38,310 nt of DNA from positions 1 through 38,310 of the IMG/VR virus record IMGVR_UViG_3300025131_000148. One strand, 5' to 3'. The position numbers and the translations under genes are program-made. Shown here piece after piece: positions 22,930 to 30,107 of the stretch (positions are counted from its first letter, which is position 1; the number at the start of each line of letters is the position of its first letter). This DNA is from a virus. The notes beneath the pieces were generated by a model, which saw nothing but the letters and a program-made list of their open reading frames with translations, was not told the origin of the DNA and ran no database searches.

Positions 22930-24745
22930 AATAATCCTTTGATATAGTCCATTCACCAAATATATTATTTATCAATTGTCTACTACCATTAGGGAATTCT
23001 AATAAGCATGTTTGCATCCAAGTACTAGCACCTTCTAGATAACCAATCTTATCAGCATCTAAATAACTACATGTACCTACTCTAAATACATCCCTCCAAA
23101 TACCAGGAGAGTGACTATGACCAGCATTACATGGACCATAAGCTTTTTCTAAAGCAGGTAAACCGGGACTACGTGAACCATTAAGACCTAAATGACCATG
23201 AACACCATTTTCTATTCTACCTGATGGCTTAAAAGAATCAGTTAACTTAAGCCATATAATTTTATCAGCATTATCTATACCAATATACTTTTCAAAAGCC
23301 CATTGTATAGCATTCCAACCATCCATTACTTTATCAGCTAATTTAAGAGCTAAATGAAAGTTTTCTGCTTCATCTACAAATCTACAAAATTCTAAATATT
23401 GATATAAGAAATGATCATGATTACCATAAATATATACAATTCCTTCTGTATCCCAACTAAGAAGTTCTTCCATTTCTTCAGCACAAGCTATAATTTCATC
23501 ACTAAGAGATAATAAACCTTGAGAAGCCTTTTTAGCCTTAGTTATACTTTTACCTCTATCATGATAAGAAATAGATGTACCATTAAAGAAATCTTCTACA
23601 GATAGATATTTAGGAGATGTAAGATTACATATTTCTTTAAATACACCTTTAGCTACTGGATCAGTTTCAGTAACATGATAATCAGGTAATCTTAATAATA
23701 CTGGTTTTACTTCATCAATTTTACCAGAAGCATGATACTTTTTGTTAATATCACAGAATGCGCCCGTTTTAGGTTCTGCTTGAATTTGTCTGAAATGAAA
23801 TACTTTATTATCTTTAACTTCAACTATTATAGCTCCTAGACAATGATCATGTGTTGCTATATATCCTAGTCTTTCAGACATATACCTTTCTGTTCTATAT
23901 TGTGGTTCTGTTATAGCACCAGTAGTCATTAATGCATGAGTCATTTGTTTATTATTACCTTGAGTAACATGTTCTAGAAATTGTTTAGGTGAAGCTAATA
24001 TCATACTACCTTCACGTTGAGCTATTCTAGATAATCCTGTTAATGGTAATAATTGTTTTGCTTGTAATTTAATAGTTGAAAGAAATAGATTATCATTTAA
24101 CTTAAGGTCTTTAAATACTATATTTTCATCTCTTAAACAATCATCTAAACGCCATTTCTTATTAGTATCACTCATTCTAGCAGGATCACTACAAGGTAAT
24201 ATCATAAGTTCTGCATTTCTATCATCACAATAAGTTCTAATAGCTTTATAAAATCCTTTATGGATATCACAACCTGTAACTGCTGTAGTTATAATAAATA
24301 TATTAGTACTTTTAGCTGTTTTTTTAAGTTCTTTAAATTCTTTAGATGTAAATAATGTTTCATCAAGTATATGTTCAAAGGCTTCTGGATGTTCTTTTCT
24401 TAATAATTGTTCAAATTTAACTATACCACCATACCAATCTTGAATACTAAAACCATTCTTAATCTTAGTAAATTCATGTTTAGTTGGCATTCTAGAATTC
24501 TTTTTAATAAATAAACAAGTATCTTCTATTAATTTTAATTTAGCTTCTTTATGTTTTTTATCTTTATCCATTGCAGATAAATCATAATCATTTTTATATC
24601 TATTAATTGTATTAGATACAGCATTATTAGTTAATAATATATGAAATTTACCATTAAATTTATTTCTTATTTCTGATATAGTAAAATTATTAGCATACCA
24701 TTCCATTATCCAATCAATTTGTTTTTCTGTGTAATTATGTGCCAT
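22904..24745 (-). CDS. Calcineurin-like metallophosphoesterase with N-terminal helix-turn-helix
   Basis: 613 aa. Residues about 5-55 look like a helix-turn-helix (TISEIRNKF, NNAVSNTINRY). The middle (about 145-330) has KSTNIFIITTAVTGCDIHKG and TTGAITEPQYRTERYM. The C-terminal third carries phosphoesterase motifs GNHDHF, VHGHLGLNG and NAGHSHSPG, typical of two-metal Mre11/calcineurin enzymes. The layout resembles my recollection of T5 A1-type proteins, which act in early DNA transfer and host DNA breakdown; this is inference. It probably cuts DNA or a nucleotide. Confidence 0.65.
   Translation of the reverse strand: MAHNYTEKQIDWIMEWYANNFTISEIRNKFNGKFHILLTNNAVSNTINRYKNDYDLSAMDKDKKHKEAKLKLIEDTCLFIKKNSRMPTKHEFTKIKNGFSIQDWYGGIVKFEQLLRKEHPEAFEHILDETLFTSKEFKELKKTAKSTNIFIITTAVTGCDIHKGFYKAIRTYCDDRNAELMILPCSDPARMSDTNKKWRLDDCLRDENIVFKDLKLNDNLFLSTIKLQAKQLLPLTGLSRIAQREGSMILASPKQFLEHVTQGNNKQMTHALMTTGAITEPQYRTERYMSERLGYIATHDHCLGAIIVEVKDNKVFHFRQIQAEPKTGAFCDINKKYHASGKIDEVKPVLLRLPDYHVTETDPVAKGVFKEICNLTSPKYLSVEDFFNGTSISYHDRGKSITKAKKASQGLLSLSDEIIACAEEMEELLSWDTEGIVYIYGNHDHFLYQYLEFCRFVDEAENFHLALKLADKVMDGWNAIQWAFEKYIGIDNADKIIWLKLTDSFKPSGRIENGVHGHLGLNGSRSPGLPALEKAYGPCNAGHSHSPGIWRDVFRVGTCSYLDADKIGYLEGASTWMQTCLLEFPNGSRQLINNIFGEWTISKDYFEKYYFEK
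22905..22934. repeat. Perfect 15-bp tandem duplication
   Basis: TATTTCTCAAAATAA occurs twice in a row, without mismatch, in the overlap between the phosphoesterase 3' end and the next gene's start. It encodes a repeated YFEK in one frame and ILRN in the other. The length keeps both frames open. Confidence 0.75.
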
Positions 24746-25162
24746 TTATTTATTCCCTTTATCACGCATATCAAAAACTATTAATTCATCTCTAACATCT
24801 ATATGAGTAAACGTATTATATCTACCTATAGTTATATTTAAATCTCTTTGATTCATTATTAAATATTCTTGCACTTCAAATGCTGATACACCTATAACTT
24901 GTATATCACAAGCAAAACCATTCAAATGTTGACTATTAATAGCACCACTAATATCTTTATTATATCTAAAACATCTATAAGCAGATGTTATTTTAATACA
25001 TTCTTTAAAGTAATTTCTTATTACTTGTAAAACCACTAATAATTCTTCTGTAATATAAGTTTGACTGCATTCAAGATAAGCACAATTACAATGAAATTCA
25101 TTAAGATTGAAATTCTTAGTTAACTGCTTCTTTTCATTTTTATTATAAGTATGTAATAACAT
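24746..25162 (-). CDS. M15 family peptidase, endolysin
   Basis: 138 aa. Zinc-binding and catalytic motif SQHLNGFACDIQ (His79, Asp86) and HIDVR (His120) match the Peptidase_M15_3 / VanY-like fold; ITSAYRCFRYN just before is the usual lead-in. It should cut peptidoglycan cross-bridges at lysis. The length is typical of single-domain endolysins; no signal peptide. A 41-aa membrane protein is encoded immediately upstream and may help release it. Confidence 0.82.
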   Translation of the reverse strand: MLLHTYNKNEKKQLTKNFNLNEFHCNCAYLECSQTYITEELLVVLQVIRNYFKECIKITSAYRCFRYNKDISGAINSQHLNGFACDIQVIGVSAFEVQEYLIMNQRDLNITIGRYNTFTHIDVRDELIVFDMRDKGNK

Positions 25163-25169
25163 AATTTCT

Positions 25170-25295
25170 TTAAAAGATTGAAAGTAAAATCAACATTACC
25201 ATAATATATAAAATAGTACAATGAAAAAATGCAAGGTTTAAAGAAAATATTTGCATACCAATATAAATACCAATAGTTAAACGTAATATACCCAT
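25170..25295 (-). CDS. Small hydrophobic protein next to the endolysin (41 aa)
   Basis: Starts on a TAATG overlap with the preceding gene and ends 8 nt before the endolysin start. Nearly all hydrophobic, with two possible short helices (about 6-22 and 25-41). Size and position fit a pinholin or holin-like peptide, but the sequence has no diagnostic motif. Confidence 0.5.
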   Translation of the reverse strand: MGILRLTIGIYIGMQIFSLNLAFFHCTILYIMVMLILLSIF

Positions 25296-25576
25296 TACTT
25301 TATTCCTATTATTTTATTTAATCTATCTTTAGTACGTTTATGATCTTTTACTTCATTATTATAATACTTCATTATACGCTGTAATTCATGTTTTAATGCT
25401 AAGACTTCCATTGATGTATTATTCTCTGTATCAAATTTAGCACGTTTATCAAAATAAGTGATTTCATAAGTATTAAGTACATTATTAATAACTCTAGAAG
25501 TATATAACTTTCTTTTCTTAAAGTTAATTTCTAATATTGTGGTTTGTTTTGGTAGTCTTTTTTTAAACATATACAT
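25295..25576 (-). CDS. Hypothetical 93-aa protein
   Basis: Basic protein (MYMFKKRLPKQTTILEINF) with a helical C-terminal half (VLALKHELQRIMKYYNNE). GGAG stands 7 nt before its ATG and the start overlaps the previous stop (TAATG). No recognised family. Confidence 0.45.
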   Translation of the reverse strand: MYMFKKRLPKQTTILEINFKKRKLYTSRVINNVLNTYEITYFDKRAKFDTENNTSMEVLALKHELQRIMKYYNNEVKDHKRTKDRLNKIIGIK

Positions 25577-25656
25577 TATTTAGCTCCTAATGAATCATAT
25601 TCTTCTAAATCTTCTTCTTCAAAATAATCTTCTGGTTTAATAACTAAACTAATCAT
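25576..25656 (-). CDS. Possible 26-aa acidic peptide
   Basis: MISLVIKPEDYFEEEDLEEY..., ending in a TAATG overlap with the next gene. The very acidic middle and precise junction suggest a real translated peptide or a coupling leader. Ribosome binding site weak. Confidence 0.3.
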   Translation of the reverse strand: MISLVIKPEDYFEEEDLEEYDSLGAK

Positions 25657-25671
25657 TAATTCTTTTTCGCC

Positions 25672-25749
25672 TTAACTTAAATCATCTCTACAAGCAATAA
25701 ATAATACTTGTGCTTTATTTGGTTTTAATCTTTTAGTATTCTTTTCCAT
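25672..25749 (-). CDS. Possible 25-aa peptide
   Basis: MEKNTKRLKPNKAQVLFIAC..., starting inside the lysozyme-like gene's 3' end. GGATGAAAAA precedes the ATG. Too short for a family call; coupling leader or minor gene. Confidence 0.28.
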   Translation of the reverse strand: MEKNTKRLKPNKAQVLFIACRDDLS

Positions 25750-26087
25750 TTTTTCATCCTTTGTTTTACTTTATTATAATATCGTCTATTCTTTTCAGTA
25801 CAATAACCAGCATTATAAGCTGATATCATACAATATTCACTACCATATCTTTTATATTGCCATTGTAAATACTTACCAGCTACTAATGCATTATTGTAAT
25901 GGTTATTCAAGTCTAAATAACTTAATCCAACTTGTACTGCTGCTATTCTTTTAACTTGGCATATACCCTTACTTTTACCATTATCACCAAATCTAGGATT
26001 GAAATCACTTTCAGTACTACATAACCCTATTAATAAATAAGGATTAAGACCTATCTTTAATGCTGCTTTTATAATACTAATAATCAT
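25725..26087 (-). CDS. Lytic transglycosylase / SLT lysozyme-like protein
   Basis: 120 aa from an ATG in ATGA overlap with the previous stop. SLT features: LIGLCSTESDFNP with the catalytic Glu in STESDFN, then GKSKGICQVKRIAA (the GxxQ block), a pair of helices with NNALVAGKYLQWQ, and ISAYNAGY near the end. All core positions of the SLT fold are present but the domain is short. It lies in the same operon as the M15 endolysin, so this phage encodes two peptidoglycan enzymes on the replication strand. Confidence 0.78.
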   Translation of the reverse strand: MIISIIKAALKIGLNPYLLIGLCSTESDFNPRFGDNGKSKGICQVKRIAAVQVGLSYLDLNNHYNNALVAGKYLQWQYKRYGSEYCMISAYNAGYCTEKNRRYYNKVKQRMKKWKRILKD

Positions 26088-26206
26088 ATACAATCAAATC
26101 TCTTTTTAGATTCATCAGCTAAAAGAAAACCTATTAAAAATGGTAATAAAATTAATCCAAAACTTCCTATTATTATAGTAGTAATAATAAAACTTATTAA
26201 TCTCAT
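26084..26206 (-). CDS. Small membrane protein before the lysozyme (40 aa)
   Basis: ATGA overlaps join it to the genes on both sides. A long hydrophobic region (residues about 4-29) precedes a short charged tail (DESKKRFD). Position directly before a lytic transglycosylase suggests a signal-anchor or holin-like partner. Confidence 0.5.
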   Translation of the reverse strand: MRLISFIITTIIIGSFGLILLPFLIGFLLADESKKRFDCI

Positions 26207-26760
26207 ATCACTTCCTTTTTACAATTACTACATACTTTAAAAGCTATAGGATCATGCATACCATTAGGATATACAAAATTAGTCTTTATATTAGGTTTAT
26301 CACAACACTTACCAGATGGTATATTACTTCTTAATACATCTTTAACTTCTTCACCAACCATTTTATCAAATTCATTTATTAAATCATCTTGTACTAATTC
26401 TAATTCTTCATTTTGAAAAGATTGTATCATTCTATCTCTTTTAATAACATATTCAAATGGTTTATTATTAGGTATAATTGCATCTATAATACCCATTTTA
26501 TTAAACCATAAATTTTGTTGTACTAATATTTTTACTTGATCACCTACTTTAAAGTCTTGTACTAATTCAAATTTATCATTATTTTTAATACTTTTAGAAT
26601 CAAAATATAAATAATTATTTAATACTTTAATCTCAAATAAACCAACACTAGGATTTAAACATTCAAATATATCACCCTTTTCAAATTCAACAGGACCACA
26701 AATAAAACTTTCAATACACTTTATTCTATCACCTATATTAATCTTACTAGGATAAATCAT
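26203..26760 (-). CDS. Hypothetical beta-rich protein with Cys motif
   Basis: 185 aa. Two KOW/SH3-like segments are suggested by INIGDRIKCIESF...FEKGDIFECL and FKVGDQVKILVQ. The C-terminus has CCDKPN...CSNCKK, a possible zinc knuckle. AAGGTGAT ribosome binding site. Unknown family; a nucleic-acid binding role is possible. Confidence 0.45.
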   Translation of the reverse strand: MIYPSKINIGDRIKCIESFICGPVEFEKGDIFECLNPSVGLFEIKVLNNYLYFDSKSIKNNDKFELVQDFKVGDQVKILVQQNLWFNKMGIIDAIIPNNKPFEYVIKRDRMIQSFQNEELELVQDDLINEFDKMVGEEVKDVLRSNIPSGKCCDKPNIKTNFVYPNGMHDPIAFKVCSNCKKEVI

Positions 26761-26945
26761 ATCATCACCTTATTTACTTCATTAAAGATAAACTTCCAAT
26801 TTAAGTTAGTTGAATAATCATTAGTATGATATATCCAATCTAAGAATAAATCCAATAACTCAATATAATCCTTGCATTCTTTTACATCTTCTTTGGGTAT
26901 ATTCAAATTGATATACTTAATGATTTTCTTTTCTTCACTAAACAT
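26757..26945 (-). CDS. Hypothetical 62-aa protein
   Basis: MFSEEKKIIKYINLNIPK..., helical, aromatic-rich end. Good AAGGATAAATA site and a 4-nt overlap with the next gene. No family recognised. Confidence 0.45.
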   Translation of the reverse strand: MFSEEKKIIKYINLNIPKEDVKECKDYIELLDLFLDWIYHTNDYSTNLNWKFIFNEVNKVMI

Positions 26946-26948
26946 TAT

Positions 26949-27368
26949 TTATCCTTGAAAGAAGTTATTATCTTGTAATACTTGTAAATTATCTTCAATT
27001 TCAGTAATTTCATTTAATCTTCTTTCATTAGTTGATTTTCTGGTTCTCGGTTTATTAATTTGTCTATTTAACTCTTTAATAGCTTCTAATAAATCATTTT
27101 TAACTTGATGTGGTTTATCTAAACTAGAAGTAGTATTTCTTAAATTAAGATCAAATTTATAATCTAATAATGATTTACATTGATTTTGGTGTTTAACTGT
27201 ACTTGAACTATAATAAGAACTATTAAATACAGTCAAACCGCTATCTAATTTAGTATAATACAACCACCAACTATAAGACCACGCTTTATTCTCATTAAGA
27301 TTGATTACATTATTACCATTGTAATTCTTGTAAATATCAGCTTGTTTAAAATACTTTAAACCTTTCAT
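26949..27368 (-). CDS. Hypothetical 139-aa protein
   Basis: Strong AAGGAG site. The first 90 residues are rich in Asn/Tyr/Ser (WSYSWWLYYTKL, NSSYYSSSTVKHQNQ); the remainder is a predicted helix pair (LLEAIKELNRQI, NEITEIEDNLQVLQ) with an Arg/Lys linker. Unknown family. Confidence 0.45.
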   Translation of the reverse strand: MKGLKYFKQADIYKNYNGNNVINLNENKAWSYSWWLYYTKLDSGLTVFNSSYYSSSTVKHQNQCKSLLDYKFDLNLRNTTSSLDKPHQVKNDLLEAIKELNRQINKPRTRKSTNERRLNEITEIEDNLQVLQDNNFFQG

Positions 27369-27371
27369 AAT

Positions 27372-27563
27372 TTACTCCTTTATTGTTAAGTCTTTAATAC
27401 CAAAATATCCTTTATTTAAAATACTATCTTTTATAAACAATTTCTTTTTATCTTTAAACTTATTAAAAGTTGTACCTATAGTATCTTTTAATCTAAAAAT
27501 TCTATTATCTTCTGTTTCAACCAACATTTTATGTTTATGACAATAAATAATACTTAATATCAT
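27372..27563 (-). CDS. Hypothetical 63-aa protein
   Basis: Starts directly after the previous stop. Beta-rich with a His/Cys start (IIYCHKHKMLVE) that could hold a metal, then FRLKDTIGTTFNKF. Near-leader position in the operon. Unknown family. Confidence 0.42.
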   Translation of the reverse strand: MILSIIYCHKHKMLVETEDNRIFRLKDTIGTTFNKFKDKKKLFIKDSILNKGYFGIKDLTIKE

Positions 27564-27698
27564 TTAATACCCCCAATCAGTTACTACAATTACTTTATGT
27601 TGTCTTACTTCTTTTGTCATTAATCTAGGGCATCCAAATATTTGCACACCTAAGCAAAAGAAGAAGATTAATACTATAAAATGTTTAATAGATTGCAT
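27564..27698 (-). CDS. Small membrane or lipoprotein (44 aa)
   Basis: MQSIKHF, a hydrophobic run (about 8-21), then IFGC at 20-23, which loosely fits a lipobox, and a short polar mature part (RLMTKEVRQHKVIVV). Sits between two small early genes with no spacing. Unknown function. Confidence 0.45.
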   Translation of the reverse strand: MQSIKHFIVLIFFFCLGVQIFGCPRLMTKEVRQHKVIVVTDWGY

Positions 27699-27905
27699 TT
27701 ATACCTCACAAATACTAAAAATATAACCATAAAATTCAATTGTATTTTTATCTTCTATATTACCATTTTCTTCTTTATCATTAAAATATTTAGATATATA
27801 ATTTAATGCTGCTTCTTCTAAATTATTTCCTTTATTTTCTAATATAGTTTTACCTATAAAATCTTTTTCAAGACAATGTAAAGTAAATTTAAATGTTTTT
27901 TGCAT
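27699..27905 (-). CDS. First gene of the minus operon, hypothetical 68 aa
   Basis: MQKTFKFTLHCLEKDF..., alpha/beta, soluble. Directly downstream of the minus-strand promoter at 27944-27972, so probably expressed immediately after infection. Small early proteins next to the main promoter often take over host functions, but nothing here identifies one. Confidence 0.5.
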   Translation of the reverse strand: MQKTFKFTLHCLEKDFIGKTILENKGNNLEEAALNYISKYFNDKEENGNIEDKNTIEFYGYIFSICEV

Positions 27906-27943
27906 TTTAATCTCACTCGTTTTAATGTTTATTTAATCATTTC

Positions 27944-27972
27944 ATTATATATCGCAATGCGAAATAAATCAA
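27944..27972 (-). promoter_or_regulatory. Main minus-strand promoter with operator-like dyad
   Basis: Minus strand: -35 TTGATT, 17-nt spacer, -10 TATAAT (perfect). The spacer centre is CGCATTGCG, an inverted repeat related to the motif at other phage promoters. It would drive the 20-kb minus operon starting at 27905. A repressor bound here would block RNA polymerase. Confidence 0.7.
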
Positions 27973-28007
27973 GTATTATTTTAATTTATTTGATCATCAT
28001 TTTATGC

Positions 28008-28036
28008 TTGACAAATGTTGTGCGATGCATCATAAT
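28008..28036 (+). promoter_or_regulatory. Plus-strand early promoter with operator-like motif
   Basis: -35 TTGACA (consensus), 17-nt spacer, -10 CATAAT. Spacer positions 28018-28031 hold TTGTGCGATGCATC, whose reverse complement GATGCATCGCACAA matches the shared motif. It faces away from the minus promoter 36 bp off, giving a divergent switch region. Confidence 0.75.
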
Positions 28037-28071
28037 AAAGATAGATAAACAATTAAATAAAGGAGTTAATC

Positions 28072-28449
28072 ATGCAACAAGTAAAAGAATTTGAGGTTTA
28101 TTTTAGTTTTCAATCTATAACTGAAGATAGTGCAATAAATGGTAATTTTGCTAGACAAGGATGGGCGCATTTCAATGGATGTAATTTAGAAGAAGATTGT
28201 GATTTAGATTTTAATATACCTGTTGGAAAATGGACTAAACCAGAAAAGAGAGTAGTTAAAACTGAAGATGATATTGAATTTACATTAAAAGAATTATTAG
28301 ATAGAACTATATATTATTATGAATCTAATGTTGAACCAGAAGAACTATCTATTAATGATGATATTGATTGTTATGGTTGTGATCCTGATATAAATTTAAC
28401 TACAGGTGAAGAAGTATATTATTGCGCTCATATAAAGAGATTAAAATAA
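28072..28449 (+). CDS. Early hypothetical protein, plus strand
   Basis: 125 aa, strong AAGGAG site 6 nt before ATG. Acidic (MQQVKEFEVYFSFQ...), with several Cys near the end (CYGCDPDIN...YYCAH) that might hold zinc. First gene after a consensus-quality promoter opposite to the main operon, the location of cI/cro-type or immediate-early genes, but no DNA-binding fold is seen. Confidence 0.55.
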   Translation: MQQVKEFEVYFSFQSITEDSAINGNFARQGWAHFNGCNLEEDCDLDFNIPVGKWTKPEKRVVKTEDDIEFTLKELLDRTIYYYESNVEPEELSINDDIDCYGCDPDINLTTGEEVYYCAHIKRLK

Positions 28450-28471
28450 TCATTAACCTGGGGGGTATAAA

Positions 28472-28723
28472 ATGGTATTAATACGATTAACAAGCGACAA
28501 TTTCGACAATCAATTATGTACTGTTGATGCATATGTAGCAATTGTACTAACAATGAGTACTGGTGATCATGCAACACATAAGGCTGAAGTAGTGGTGTGT
28601 CCTGATTTTAAGAGTCCATATCATGATAGTAATAAAGAGATATTGACAATGGCTGATATCAATGGTGGTGATGAGTTTATTGAATGTGATGAGGATAAAG
28701 GTTGGATGGCTGATGCAGCATAA
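28472..28723 (+). CDS. Early hypothetical protein 2
   Basis: 83 aa preceded by a very strong GGGGGG site 6 nt from ATG. Acidic, soluble (SDNFDNQLCTVDAYVAIV; GGDEFIECDEDKGWMADAA), with codon use that includes more GTG and ATC than neighbours. No family recognised. Follows the first early gene by 22 nt. Confidence 0.5.
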   Translation: MVLIRLTSDNFDNQLCTVDAYVAIVLTMSTGDHATHKAEVVVCPDFKSPYHDSNKEILTMADINGGDEFIECDEDKGWMADAA

Positions 28724-28740
28724 TATATTAACTCAATATA

Positions 28741-28796
28741 GGGGTGCATCCACAGCACCCCATTAAGACACAAATATTTGTCTCATTTTATGAGAC
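28741..28796. terminator. Cluster of two hairpins and a palindrome after the early genes
   Basis: GGGGTGC-atccaca-GCACCCC (28741-28761, 7 bp), the palindrome ACAAATATTTGT (28769-28780) and GTCTCA-tttta-TGAGAC (28780-28796, 6 bp). The first lies 17 nt after the plus-strand early stop. No run of T follows in the plus direction; read on the minus strand the GC hairpin is followed by TATATTG. It is probably a transcription end point for one or both strands. Confidence 0.5.
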
Positions 28797-28845
28797 TATA
28801 TAATATACGTACAATATCCGTACCCTTCTAACACTATATTAATGA

Positions 28846-29145
28846 TTATTCAATAATTGGATTAAGTTCATATGAAACACGTGTTCTAAGGTACCTGAGA
28901 GGCTGTGTGAGCTGTTCTAATAGGAAATAGGTAGTAAGGTATACCCCCCCTATTCTGACACGCTTAGAATCGATCCTCGACATCCAAAAACAGGTTATCA
29001 ATAACATAGAGATTATTACAATATAGCAAGTATACAATATACCCATGTAGGTGTAAGTAGTTGTTTTAATAGACCGGGTACCCCACACCTCTAAATGGTT
29101 GAAATAAGAAAGTTGTACTCCTTCCCTTATCCACAAGAAAGACAT
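28846..29145 (-). CDS. Doubtful 99-aa membrane-protein frame in control region
   Basis: Open frame MSFLWIREGVQLSYF... with a hydrophobic helix near MGILYTCYIVIISMLLITCF. The ribosome binding site is poor (AGG) and a -10-like TATAAT overlaps the ATG. Base composition is less AT-rich than the real genes. It may be coding, or it may be a chance frame in a regulatory or RNA-encoding segment. Confidence 0.25.
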   Translation of the reverse strand: MSFLWIREGVQLSYFNHLEVWGTRSIKTTTYTYMGILYTCYIVIISMLLITCFWMSRIDSKRVRIGGVYLTTYFLLEQLTQPLRYLRTRVSYELNPIIE

Positions 29146-29155
29146 TATAACCTAT

Positions 29156-29226
29156 AACGCACTGCACAACTAATTGAGTATTATTTTACAGAGAAATGTT
29201 ATGTAATGTTATAATGCAATGCACAA
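29156..29226. promoter_or_regulatory. Two operator-like motifs in the gene-poor region
   Basis: AACGCACTGCACAA (29156-29169) and AATGCAATGCACAA (29213-29226) are the closest pair of the shared motif family, 57 bp apart. The second lies in the spacer of a possible minus-strand promoter (TTATCA, 16 nt, TATAAC). They may be repressor or initiator sites at the edge of the control region. Confidence 0.55.
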
Positions 29227-29307
29227 GATTGATAATGCACTAGTTTGGTTCTTTTTGGTTATATTTAATTTATTGGGATCAATATTGAGCTGAATAGATT
29301 TGATCTA

Positions 29308-29435
29308 AAGCAGTATACTGCTTATACAAGCAGTTTTTGACTACTGCTTTTGACTAAGCTACTGCTTCTAACAATTTATTTAATAGCTAAACGTGTTCTG
29401 CTTTAGAAGCTACATGAACTGCTTGGGTACTGCTT
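29308..29435. repeat. Iteron-like array of TACTGCTT / AAGCAGTA
   Basis: Eight copies of (N)ACTGCTT or its complement lie within 128 bp: a perfect 16-bp palindrome AAGCAGTATACTGCTT (29308-29323), an inverted copy at 29328, and direct copies at 29342, 29360, 29396, 29417 and 29428. Spacings include 18 and 36 bp. No gene overlaps. Such arrays serve as replication origins or multi-site operators; which one is not shown. Confidence 0.6.
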
Positions 29436-29515
29436 AAATCTAACTGAGTTTTTATGAACTTATTCTATTTTAACGAAAACCAAATTCGGCGTCAAGTCTA
29501 ATTTATAAAAAAATC

Positions 29516-29544
29516 TTGATTTCTAGGAATTTTAAGTATATATT
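29516..29544 (+). promoter_or_regulatory. Promoter for the GIY-YIG-like gene
   Basis: -35 TTGATT, 17-nt spacer, -10 TATATT, followed by GGGAGA and ATG at 29562. Unlike the other promoters it has no copy of the GC-rich operator motif, so it may be constitutive or controlled by the array just upstream. Confidence 0.5.
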
Positions 29545-29561
29545 AGTTTAGGGAGATTTTT

Positions 29562-30014
29562 ATGCTTAAGTATAACGAATTAAAATTGTGTAGAAGTTTT
29601 CAAAAATGTACAGAATATTATGGTGAAGATATAGATCAATTAAATAAGACATTTTTAACTAATAGATTAAAAAAGGCTAAATACTTTTATATAGTACAAT
29701 TTGATCAAGGGATTAAAATAGGAATTACTGGTGGAGGTAATAGTAACAGATTAGATGTTTATTTTAAGCCTTGGTGTAAAAACATTAAGAAGGTTTATGT
29801 TATTGAAAATTCTAGATTATTCACTTGTTTTAAACAAACAGAGAAGATATTAAAAAAAGAATTTAGTGGTATAACAGAGAGATATTCTTCAGAATTCTTT
29901 TATGGTATGACTATATCTAATTATACTATTGATTATATTAAGAATATTCTAATATCAGTTATAGAAGATAAGAATACCAATAACATACCTTATGATAATA
30001 AATTTACTAAATAA
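29562..30014 (+). CDS. T5orf172/MUG113-type GIY-YIG-like nuclease
   Basis: 150 aa. YFYIVQFDQGIKIGITGGG (about 42-60) followed by an Arg, then EKILKKEF and ERYSSEFF match the T5orf172/MUG113 branch of the GIY-YIG superfamily (pattern Y-I...I-K-I-G-x-[ST]...R...E...F...E-W/F-F). Catalytic Tyr, Arg and Glu candidates are visible. It sits alone behind its own promoter, just before the late operon. It could be a DNA nuclease for host DNA, recombination or homing; a helical end (DYIKNILISVIE) follows the domain. Confidence 0.62.
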   Translation: MLKYNELKLCRSFQKCTEYYGEDIDQLNKTFLTNRLKKAKYFYIVQFDQGIKIGITGGGNSNRLDVYFKPWCKNIKKVYVIENSRLFTCFKQTEKILKKEFSGITERYSSEFFYGMTISNYTIDYIKNILISVIEDKNTNNIPYDNKFTK

Positions 30015-30078
30015 CTAATGACACAATTAATTATTAATATTCCCTAATTTTTAAATAACTTAGAATATCATATTTTTA

Positions 30079-30107
30079 TTGACATGACGCATTGCATCTA
30101 AAATAAT
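30079..30107 (+). promoter_or_regulatory. Late-region promoter with operator-like motif
   Basis: -35 TTGACA (consensus), 17-nt spacer, -10 AATAAT. The spacer carries GACGCATTGCATCT (30086-30099), a member of the shared motif. It points at a short hairpin RNA and terminator, then the packaging and capsid genes. Confidence 0.72.

Noticed and set aside
7400-28974. CTTAGAATCGAT at 7400-7411 and 28963-28974 as integration or packaging sites
   Set aside because: An exact 12-mer is expected by chance several times in a sequence of this size, and nothing else links the two positions.
29308-29435. CRISPR array
   Set aside because: Repeats are 7-8 bp, in both orientations with irregular spacing; no repeat-spacer unit of CRISPR size.
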